Origin: Cheiracanthium punctorium
Taxonomy: Eukaryota > Arthropoda > Arachnida > Araneae > Cheiracanthiidae
Assembly (NCBI GenBank): GCA_038373885.1
Contig: JAWZYV010012271.1
Span: forward strand, 186,001 to 250,000
Direction of reading: 5' to 3'
Length of the DNA: 64,000 bases
Of this stretch, positions 41,601-53,600 are shown one piece after another. Position 1 is the stretch's first letter. Every line of letters begins with the position of its first letter. A program made the position numbers and the translations under genes. Below the pieces are notes generated by a model, which worked only from the letters and a program-made list of their open reading frames with translations, was not told the origin of the DNA and ran no database searches.

Positions 41601-44600
41601 TATTTTTTAATTAAATTAAGAAATTTTTGTTATTAATGCAATTTAATCAAAAATATATTTTTTAACCATAAAGTATTTATTGATCTGTGTGTCTTTTTTT
41701 CCACAAAAAAATCAAAAATTTAAAAAGATTTTATTAAATTAAAAAAATGCTTGTATTTTCTGTCTGTACGCAGCTAATAAGACAGGACCATTTGTTCCTG
41801 GCTTCTTTCCTCCTCTGTATCAAAGTAGGGTAAGACCATAAAGATTCTAAAATTTTACTATTTATTAAAAGATATTTAAAGACATTTATAAAAGGATTAT
41901 TCATTGCCTAATTAAAATAAATAAGCAATCAAATGCTTAATTTTGAAACTATGGAATAAAGAAAACCCTGATGCATATGTGTAATTTTTATTCTATTTCT
42001 GGTCAAGGTTTCTCTAATAAAAATAAGATTAATCCCCCAAATCAGCTTTGTTTAGTGTTATTTTATTTTTACATGAATTCAGGCATGAAATTAATGATTT
42101 GTCTTGGCCTTAGATTTTATGAAAATGCTTAAAATCCCCTTTTTAAATATCTTGTTTTTCTATTGAATATTTTCTATCTAAAATTGATTATTAAATATTT
42201 ATTTATGCATGAGTACTTGGGTACTATTTTATTCAGGATAAAATTAATAAATTTGCCTTGTGGTTGAAATTTGTAAAAACTATGTGGAACGCATTGAAAT
42301 TTTTTAATGGTTAAATTCAAGCTCGCACACTTTTCCCTCTTTTTTTTTTTTTTTTGTCGTAGTGCATTCTCATCCATGAAGATTTTATAGACTGTCATTA
42401 TCTATTTAGATGGCTATTAAAAAGAGCTCCAGGTTATTCTTTTAGCACAAACTATTTAAATTGGATGTTTTGTCAGCTTTAGAAATTGCAGCATAGCTTA
42501 TAGCATAATTGCAGTAGAGCTTCAGATTAGTGATCGCTAGATTGCCAGTGGCAACTGTGGAATTATTCCTGGCAACTACAAAACAGTCTCTCCATCGCTC
42601 TGATTGGCAACCTGCAAAACTGAGATGGTTGTAAGATATTGAGCAGCTGGGATGAGTATTGACCCTAAAGCAGAGCATGCCCAAATCAACAACATGCGTC
42701 GCAGAACAAAAATCTGCTGCAGAACAATTTTGAATGGAGGAAAAAAAGGGGGGGGGGATCAAACAGGGAAACAGTGCAAACGAAATTTTGATCTGTTTAT
42801 AGAGAAACACCAAAAATTATGGCCAATAACAATATCAAAATGGCTACTGAACTTTGTGAAGTCATTGGCTACTATGGAATTGTGTTATTGTAAAGCTTTA
42901 GGGGGATATAAACAGAGAACAACATGTACTTTCTATTTATTCTGTTAGTCTTGAGGACTTAAAGCAATTAAACATCGATAAGTATTATTAATTTTTATAA
43001 TTTATTTTCAATGAACAAGATAATATTTCTTTTGTAAGATAAATTCTGTTCTGTAAACATCTGTTATTAGCATTCCAAAGCATTCAGATCCTCCCCCATA
43101 CCTATGTTAGCAATATTTTTTCCCCCTCAACCTCACCTTATTGGAATTTCTGTGGCATCTAGTATTTCCAGTGAGTCAAGTTTTTACTGTATATACATTC
43201 TGATACATATATCATTGAAATTATTCAATTAGGCCATGGTATATATGTTGTTCATCAAGGAAATTCTAGGTCCACTGCTGTTAAATTACCAAATAAAAAA
43301 GCATTTTAAAAGAAAAGCTTGCAACATTTTATGTATAATTATTGTTTTTCAATTGTATAGTCAGAACTGAAATGGAAACAACTTGCTGAATTGGCCATGT
43401 CAAAGTGTGAATTCCAGCTGGCTGAAGAATGCTTACATCATGCAAAAGATTATGGGGGCCTTCTGTTGCTTGCAACTTCATCTGGTAATGCAAATATGGT
43501 TGAAAAATTAGGACAGAGTGCTGAAGAAGGGGGAATAAACAATGTGTCATTTATATCTTACTTCTTACTGAACAAGTATGTATATTTAGTTTATTTGAAC
43601 CTATTTCAGATTTTATATTTATTTATTTTATTCTCTGAAAGCTTAGTTACTGTCACACTCAGAACTTGCCAAATGATCTAATTATGTCAGACAATCTATC
43701 AACCATGTATAGTATTTTAATAAATTTCTTATTAAAATCATTTATGCATAGTAAACTAGACTTTACTAGAGACTTTACTAGAACTGTTAAACGGGAAGTT
43801 TAACAGTTTGTGTCAATATCAAAATACTTTTAAGCTCTGTTTATTTTTCAGAATATCACTGCTTAATTTGGAATTCATTGCTTCTACTACAGTAGAACCT
43901 GTGTATAACAATATTGTCTATAATGATAACCTGCCTAAAACAATATTTCCATTGGTCCTGTTTATTCAATATACAGTTTAATCCCTTTTTAGCAAAGTCC
44001 GTTACAGCAAAAATTTCGCTACAGTGAAGACTTTGGTAATCCTCAAATCAAATTACAATATCGGTATCATGAAATGCAATAAAATTCATATCATCTACCT
44101 TTTATGTATATTGTTAGTAAAAGCTTAAATTTTCTATTTATTGAAACATGAAAGCATACAAAAGTTTGAGTTTACAATTATAGCAAACCCCCAACCAAAA
44201 GAAGGTACTTAATAAGCTAAACATATGCATTTTCCGCCACTTCTATGAAGTAAATTTATCAATGACATCAAAATCAATAAAATAAAAAAATCAATCATTA
44301 ATATTCTATTGATGATTGAAGTATTACTCTGCACAGTAAGTCTCTTTTTTCTTTATTTTGATTATTAGAAAACACCTTTAATGCTCAAATAATATGGAAA
44401 AGCTCTACCCATCTAACTGCCTAAAATAACTAAATAAACTGTCTATAATGATATTTGTTTTAAATCCCTACAGTACCATTACGCACATATTTTACTATAT
44501 AGGAGAGGGGGGAAAATTCTTGGATTTAAGTGGTTTGATATAATTTGCTTTATCATACAGCATTAAATTCTATTTTAAATTTCAATTTGAGTAATAATTT

Positions 44601-47600
44601 AAATTCACCTTGCTTAAGATGGAAATTCTTTCACTAGTTTGTTCAAAGTATGTTATTACTAGGTTATACAAGTTTAACATCTTTTATTGATGTCATTATT
44701 TTGCATATTTTTATAAACAAAAATTCAAGTTTGATCTGTTGCTAATGTACTTCTTATGATAATGAGCAATGTTTTTCTCATTAACTTATAATCATTTTTT
44801 CTTATTAAATTTTAATCATTAACTTATGTAGTTGCATAAAGGATCTCTAAAACTGTAAGAATGTGTGATGCATTTTTCTAATTGACTTAAAATTTCATTA
44901 CTACTGTGTTTCCTAATATAAATGCATTTTTAAATTTTTCCTGTTACAGGAAGGATAAAGCTTTAGATGTACTGATACAGACAGGACGTTTGCCAGAAGC
45001 AGCATTTTTTGCTCGTACTTATTTACCTAGTCAAGTATCAAGGTAAGTTTTAAAAAATATAAATACCATGATTGGTATTTATCATTTTTCTTTATTATCA
45101 TCAAGTAAAAGCATTATTTGGAAAAATTACTGCTCTAACGGATCTGCTTAAATGTATCTTTTACATAATTAAGATAGGTAATGCTTTGAAATAATTAAAA
45201 TTTATTATGAATAATTTATATTATAAACAGTTTTATTTTAAAACTTTTCAGGATTGTACAGAATTTTATAATATAAATGTTTCTATCTTCACAATTAAAA
45301 AATTTTTAAATTGTACACTGTTGTAATATTAGTAAAAATATTTAATTTTACATATGAATTTACTTTCTCTAATTTACTCATTAGAATTGATAATTTAAAA
45401 GTTGAAAAAAATAACACTATATAAATTATAGAAAAGTAGTCACCCCCCCCCCCCCCCAAAAAAAAAAAAAAGAATTGTTACATTCCTGTATGTTAAAATA
45501 GTCAAGTGTGAGAAAGAATAATAGTACATATTTTTCTATCTATGGGGAATGGGCACTTGGAAGATTTGTTGATATGCATGTTTTTGATTGGAAAACTATT
45601 ATTATGTGTAGAAAATAGAGTATTAAATTAATATCATTCAGAGAATTAGTAAGTGACTACTAAATTAAAATTTGTAGAATGCGATGAAATATCACTAGAA
45701 AGTTTTATATTGAGTGTATTCCTGCAACCATGAGATCAAAAAATGGTTACGTATCCAGTAAATACTCAGAGAGAAGTACATATATGTATAATTTCCATAA
45801 TAGTTTTTTCTTAATAAATGAGAAATAATAAATGAATGTGCATAAAACCAGCTGTGATTATTACTAAAAAGATCACATAGTGTAAGAATAGATTTGTTAG
45901 AAATCACTGAAGAATTTTTGGCTTCACATCAAGAAGTTTTAGTAGTTTTATTGTATAAAGCCATATTCAAAAAATCTGGAGTAACTCCATTCCACTGTAG
46001 AGATGGGGACGAGCAGGAGAACGACCAAAATGCTCCCTCATCACACCATCATACTTTAAAATGATTATGACTCCATTTAAACAATTAAAAACATAATTTA
46101 TTAATATAACAATTTAAAACGTATTAACATCAAACTTAACAAAACATGTTAGAAAATAAAATGCCTAGGCTTTAACAATAACTGCCGAAGCAGATCTGTG
46201 TTTCCGCCGCACGACTGCACTGAGTAGGATTATATATCACTGCAGTTCACGGGGACGAAACTTTGCACGCTGGACCAGGCGCTTGCTAGAAAAAATGGGT
46301 AAAGGTTTGCCATACAGCTTTGCTGCCGGCATGTAGCGACAGTCGGGAAGATGACGTCCTAAAAGGCAGTAGGCAAACATCCGACTTAAGTGAGAGGTCA
46401 AGTCGAAGCACTAGCCAATCACCAGCCAAAATTCCAGTCTTGCCTGTAGGGCTCCAGGCACTACATCACTCCCCTCCGTAGAGACTGTAAGAATCTAACA
46501 ACTGGACGAACTTCTCTGCCAGATCTTGTCACTGTCGGTCGAACGGAAGTATCAAGAGTCGAATCTGTCGTGCTTTCAGGAATGGGTTCCGGGTCGACAA
46601 AAGCTGGCTTCAATCTGTCTATGGTCACCGTCTGACTTTTGCCATTGACTTCAAGAGTGAAAACTTTATCAGTCCTTGAAAGAACTTTGTAGGGGCCATC
46701 ATACAGCTGCTCGAGTGGTCGACGCACTTTATCAACTCGTAAAAATACATATTCCGTAGTGGAAAGATCTTTACTGACGAAGGTAGCTGCTGTCGAGTGA
46801 TGAGTTGTGGGGACAGGACGCAATTTTGCCATCTGCTGCTTGAGGATCTGCACAAACATAGGCTGACTCACAGTTGGCTTGGCATTGTCGAAGAACTGTC
46901 CCAGCAGCCGCAAGGTTTGACCATATACCATCTCGGCAGAAGAGGCACCAATGTCTTCCTTGATACAGCAGCGAATGCCCAACAGAACTAGTGGCAGCGC
47001 CTCCAGCCAGTACTCTTCGGAGTGAGACATCAAACCGCTCTTCAGTGGCGATGAAACCTCTCGATGATTCCATTGGACTGGGGATGGTATGCTGTGGTTC
47101 GTGTAAGCTCCATTACTAGCATTTTGGAAAGAGAGAAGAAAAGATTACTTTGGAAGTTTGTGCCACGGTCGGTTGTTACAACTTCAGGTACACCGAATCG
47201 TGCTACCCAACCGGCGAGAAAAGTTCTGGCGGCAGTTTCAGCTGACTGGTTGTCCATAGGAAAAGCCTCTATCCACCTAGAAAACGATGAATACAAGTTA
47301 ATAAATATGACTTTCCTTTCACTGTCAGAAGTGGTCCCACGATGTCTATGTGCACACGTGAAAAACGACTGTGGGGCAAAGAAAACTGTCCCAAAGCTGA
47401 TTTCGTGTGTTTCAAAACTTTAGATTTCTGACACAGTATGCAGGACTTGCACCATCTAGTACAGTCTTTTCTCATATCCTTCCACACATAACGTTGCTGA
47501 AGCAACTTTTGAAAGTGGCCTTTATTCCGGGATGAGAAAGTCCATGCACAGAATCAAATACTTTCTTCTGAAACGTCTTGGGCACATAGGGACGAACTTC

Positions 47601-50600
47601 ACCAGTGGATGTGTCACAGTACAGTGGTTTGTCCGCGATGACGTCATACGTTGGAGCCACTTTTCAATAGCGAAGGGCCCTCTTAGGAGCCAGTCCGGGC
47701 CTGATTGTTCTTAAAATACTGAATCTCAACCAAAACTAGTCTGTTGCGCCCGGTGCGAGTTTAACCATTCTACTCCCCCCCCCCCCCCCAAAAAAAAAAA
47801 AGTTCATCTAAAAGTTTATCTATAAGTTATTTCTGTTTTTTCGCCGCGCGGTTTTGCGCCCTGTGAAGGAGCACTGTACCGAATAAACACTGCCTTACGC
47901 TATTATTAAAGTAAAAACTCGACTACACTACAAGTAATTGGCAAGCTCAGGAAACACTGAGTGCTTTTAAAATAAACCCCAATGTTATAAATATCAAAAG
48001 TAATAAATGAATAGAAATATCAACAACACACAACATTCAAAGCTTAAAACAAACAATTCACTGAAGCACACTCATTACGTAATCAACAGCTGGCCGTCCG
48101 CGGAGGAAAAAAAAAAGTGTTTACTTTTGACTGGAGCCTGCTCATCGGATCGCTGTTTCACTTTATCAGCATGTGCTATACTGTCCGAACTTTTTGCGAA
48201 TGCAAGAAGTTTTTACAAGTTATTTATTTATTTCTATAAATTCGCCTTTGTGAATATAAAAACTGATGTTTTATATAAAATCGGACACTGATTATTTGAA
48301 AATGGAAATTGTAAGCTTCGTAAAATAGCGGTAAATACTTTAAAACATATGGGAAAGGAGATATTTTTATCGCTTATCCCCCCCCCCCCCCACCCGAAAT
48401 ACATCCCAGTGCGATGTTTCTTTTTTTTTCAAAGGGAGGGGATCGCGGGTGCGGCATTTCTGATAATTTTCTAGTTAATTAAGCTCATTTTCGTTGGTGC
48501 ATGGGTGCAGCATTTCTGCCATAAATTACGGAATATGGACATACATGTTACTTGAGAGAAAAAGAGAATTATTTTGTCTGTATTAATTGCTTGTACATAC
48601 ATGTGCAAGAAATTGTGGGCTTTTCAATTTTGGAAAATTGGCACATTTGCACTTAAAGCAACAACCTGCCAACTTTACAATAAGAAAATCTAAAGTTTGG
48701 TAATAACGAAAGTAATAAGGGGCTGTCCATAAATGTCACGCTTTTTAAAAAATATTCTTTGCCTCCTGCTCACACTTCACCATACCACCCTTGGCACATG
48801 TCATGCTGTATTACATATACATATACTTACAGTTTAAAAACAAAGCACTATGCTAGAAATCAAATTTAAATGCTAGAATTCAAATTTAATTTTCTGATTT
48901 TAAATGTTTTTATTTTAATGTAAATGTATAATGTCACACATCTTGTCCCCCCCCCCCCCTCCCCCCTCGTCACAATTTCACAGCCCTCCTTTCCTCCAAG
49001 CGTGACATTATTTGTGGATAGACCCTACTTAAGAAAATTTTGGGGTCCTTAAAAAGTGCTTATTTTTTTTGCTCTGAAAAGAGTCAAATGTCAGTGGTTT
49101 GTGATCTGTAAAAATAATACTTTTACGACCCTCTAACATATGTTTAAAATGTTTAACAGAAAGGTAAACTGCTAAAAAGTTCACGATCTAAAGTGCTACA
49201 GTTTTTCTCAGCGCGTGTAAATTTTCTGGAAAAGAATCCAAGCGGTTCTATTTCACCGCCAGTGTGCTGATGAAGCACCGATCCGGCACCAACATCCGAC
49301 ACGTCTACCATGAGTGACAATGTAGTTTCCGCAGATAGAAGCTAGCGACAGCTCAGAATCGACCAATATCTAATGTGTTTACATCGATGAGGTCGCAATA
49401 TGCACGGTCTGTCGCCGACGAAACAGCCGTAGGTCAGTTTCCGACCAACGCATGGTTATTCACTTGTTGCATTTATGAGCATACGAAATGCTACAGCCAG
49501 TTTCAGTGTGAAGTCTTAGCTCTGATTTACCTGCTACGAATTTGCACGCTTGTCGAAAATCCTCGAATTACAAAGCGTTTGAACCAGCAGATGCTAACTA
49601 AATTGTCTCAGCTCAATGGTCAGTTTGAGAGCAAAGGATAATGCTGTTAAGTTTTACGCACCGCTGCTTTTCAGGCAAGACGTCGAAATTCCCTTAGCAG
49701 AAATTAAGAATCCAAGACAATTGAGTTCAGTTTTAACAGTTTTGAGTTCAGTCTCTGCAGCCAGAGCGATTTTACCATATTTTCTTCTAGTCAGGGGCGT
49801 AGCCAGAAATTTTTCATGGGGGGGATTACGACTACTACAACTCATATATATGTATACATGTGTGTGATAATAGAGTGAAGAATATACATTTTATATGGCA
49901 AAAAGTTTCTCATGAGGGGGGGTTAGTGTTTGAGTATCCGATGTTTTAAAGTTTCATACATGTTCATACAGTCATGCTCATAGTTTCATACAGTCTTCAC
50001 TTAACAGGAACATCTTCAGGTGATTAAAAATGCCGGGTCACCAATGTAGAGATGGGGACGAGCAGGAGAACGACCAAAATGCTCCCTCATCACACCATCA
50101 TACTTTAAAATGATTATGACTCCATTTAAACAATTAAAAACATAATTTATTAATATAACAATTTAAAACGTATTAACATCAAACTTAACAAAACATGTTA
50201 GAAAATAAAATGCCTAGGCTTTAACAATAACTGCCGAAGCAGATCTGTGTTTCCGCCGCACGACTGCACTGAGTAGGATTATATATCACCGCAGTCCACG
50301 GGGACGAAACTTTGCACGCTGGACCAGGCGCTTGCTAGAAAAAATGGGTAAAGGTTTGCCATACAGCTTTGCTGCCGGCATGTAGTGACAGTCGGGAAGA
50401 TGACGTCCTAAAAGGCAGTAGGCAAACATCCAACTTAAATGAGAGGTCAAGTCGAAGCACTAGCTGATCACCAGCCAAAATTCCAGTCTTGCCTGTAGGG
50501 CTCCAGGCACTACACCACTTTCCGAACACTTATGATTAAAATCATTACCAAGCATTTGAATAAATTTTAATCGATGAATATTCAAAGATATATACCAAAT

Positions 50601-53600
50601 TGAAGCTCAATCGAATGCGCTGTTTAAACGCTAGAAAATTTTTTAAGAATTTCTCCCCATATACATAATGTAAAAGAAATCTTTGTCGTAGCCCTATAGA
50701 AAAAGTATAAGTATACACTTCAAAATCTATACCGGTCTTACGATGGTGGTTTGTATCATATATACCCAATTTCAGCTCAATCGAATGCCCCATTAGGAGT
50801 TATCGTGTTCACTCACATACACACACACATGCATACATACATGTCGTAAAAATAGTATAAATGAATTGAGGAGACCTCAAAACGTGTAAATACACCAAGA
50901 TCTCGAAGTCATATTTTTTCATGATTACAATACTTTCCTTACATGGTACATATTCGGAAAGTAAAAATGGTATGTACTAGATAGTATTTATTAACATTAG
51001 TGGTACTAGAATAATGGATAATCTGTTTTTTAAAACTAATTTAATCCATAGGGGTAACTAATGTTAAGATGTTTAATAAAATAGTTCTGTAAGAATAAAA
51101 GTTCAGTTTTAATCAATCTTCTTAATTGTAAATATAGTTATATTAATATTATTAAATCCATATAAATGTTCATATTCAAAATTCTGAGGTAAAGTGTTAT
51201 TACTCTTGAAATTCTTAACATTATTATGTAAATTTTTATGTATATGTAAAGGATTGCTAGTTTGACCAATATATGCCATATTACAAGTATTACAAGCTAA
51301 GCTATATGCACAATTAAAAACTTTACAGAATAAATGCTCACTATTGCATACATTGACAGAGTCAGCAAAAAATATATTTACAGAGTCAGCAAACAATATA
51401 TTTACAGAGGTCAGCAAAAGTTTTACAACAAGAATTGCATTTTTAAAACAAAGATCATGCCAGTGTTTGTCACAGGGTTTTCATTACGGAAGAAAAATTG
51501 GTGAGAATTTTTACTGTAGATTTGGCTTGGGTAAATACCCAGTGAGTGGGGCATTTACAAATGGGTATTTATTCCTGTGTCGGGTAAATACCCATAATCA
51601 GGGTATTTATGATTTTTATTTATTTTTATTGCATGTAACTGGACCTCCAAGTCTAAATCAGACACAGTTGCATGCAATAAAAATAATCCAGTTGAAGAAC
51701 AACCATGTCACCAGGGCACACACAACCCTTTTTTTTTTCTCCTTTCATGGACTTGGGAATTCTTCAGAATCCATTTTCACACTCACATTGAACTTACAGC
51801 TGTTTTCATTATTTTCAATTTTTTTTTTTTAAACTGATTTGTGGGATGCACAAGTTTTTGCAGTAATAATCTTTTTTATGCTAGAAAGAAAGTGAGATTC
51901 TCGCATTCTAATGAAAACACTGATTGTAAATAATATTAGGAAGGCAACTTTTAAAGGATCCACCAAAATCTCCCCAAAATTTTGATGTACAGACCATAAT
52001 AATTATTTAATAAATTTAATTTATATAGCCCCCTACAAAATAATTCCCAATTAGTAAAATGTTTCCTATACATAAATGAGGTGATCTACAAAGTTTCAAC
52101 TTTTCATTATAGAAAAGGCCTGGAGGTATGCTTAGACAAAGTTAGTGAGAGGATGAAATGCGATTGTCTGATGGGTTTTTTTGTTTTTTGTTTTTTTTTT
52201 TCTTTCAAGAGCTATTGAAAAGTGGTTTAAGTTAGTATATATTTATTTTCCTATCTCCAACACTTTTTAAGGTAAAATGTTCAAATTTTGTACATAACCT
52301 GATTAATGTATGAGACACATTTTGCTAATTTCTATTGTATGGGGTCTATATGAAAATAAAAATTTTGTATTTGTATAGATTTAATCTTCTGAAAATTTTA
52401 ATTGATGCCATAAAACGTCTGTTCCTTTTTCTACATAACTTTGTAGTTTATTGTATAAGTAAGTGTGTGGTTGATATTTAAGGAATAAAAGGAAACAGCG
52501 TAAATACGGATTAGGACCTCTTAGAAAAGCCTCTTAGGTGCCCACAGAGCGCACCTCACCATCAGCCTACCCAGGTAGCACACATACGTTGGGGCAACGT
52601 ATGAATGCATACGTTGGGGCAACGTTGAAATGACACGTTGGCTTACGGTTATCCAACGGTTGGCAACTGGTTATTTCTTACGTTGGGCCAACGTATGCTC
52701 TAACGTTTTGCCAACATATTTCCAACTGTTGGGCTAACGTATGAATGCATACGTTGGGCTAACGTATAAATACATACGTTGGGCTAACGTATTAATGCAT
52801 ACGTTGGGCTAACGTATTAATGCATACGTTGGGCTAATGTATTAATGCATACGTTATGTTAATGTATAAATGCATACGTTGGGTTAACATGTAAATGTAT
52901 ACATTGGGACACCGTAAAATCTGTATGTTGTCACTCTATTATCCAACTGTTGGAAATTGGTTATTTTTAACATTTAGCTATCATAATTGTTAACCGTTAC
53001 ATTTATAAGTTAGTTTCATATTTTAGGCCAATGCAGAAACCTAATGTTGGATAATTATATTTGACGAATATTTGACAAATTGATGTGCTATTTCATAACA
53101 TTTCTATAGATATATGAAAAACTGTCAAATTTGAAATTAAAGTTTTTAATTATTTTACTAACAGCAAATGCAGTGACAGATTCAGATAAGTTTTAAGGGA
53201 CGGTAGATATGTAGAACGAAGCATATTATCAAATAGTCACATTTTTTCTTTCATCAAATATGGTTCCACCTCAACAGTGGGTTTCTGTGCGCTTAGGAGA
53301 AGGGCGAGCGGACACCCCACCCCCCCTAAAAAATACTTTTGTCGACAAAATTGTCAGTTGCCAAAGGACTGTCAGCAAATTTTAGCTTTGATCACCAATC
53401 TGTAAAATGCTCAGTGTATAAATTACCAGTTCTGCCGAATGTTTATTATAAGTTATACTATATCATGAACATAGTCTTGTTACGATTTTCCTTTTAGTGA
53501 GTTTTGTGCCAGTAAACAAGTCCCTTTTGTCCCCTCAAGCCAACTTCATTCCAGATCATGTAATGCAGTGTGTATTTAAGGCAAACATGCACATTAAGTA

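Larger units (their letters stand above)
45996..50514 (-). mobile_element. Ty3/Gypsy LTR retrotransposon, complete ends, defective interior
   Basis: Two 470-bp LTRs bound the element, with ccac on both outer sides (45992-45995 and 50515-50518). On the minus strand the 5' LTR (50514-50045) is followed by a primer-binding-type sequence tggtgacccggca. The 3' LTR (46465-45996) is preceded by a purine tract ggaggggagtga. Reverse transcriptase end, RNase H, zinc-binding region and integrase follow in Gypsy order, but gag, protease and most reverse transcriptase are absent and the rest is frameshifted. A MITE (48719-49025) and unassigned sequence (about 47720-48718) lie between RNase H and integrase. 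Confidence 0.9.

Noticed and set aside
42442..42948. Overlapping antiparallel frames of 123 and 98 residues in intron 15
   Set aside because: No family motifs, splice support or terminal repeats; composition is like neighbouring non-coding DNA.
46797..47423. Plus-strand frames of 64 and 119 residues across the integrase region
   Set aside because: They are antisense shadows of the Gypsy integrase, whose minus-strand motifs are clear.
51344..51832. 162-residue plus-strand frame
   Set aside because: It crosses a short tandem repeat, the antisense of the GIY-YIG fragment and a MITE with simple T-runs, so it is an accidental frame.
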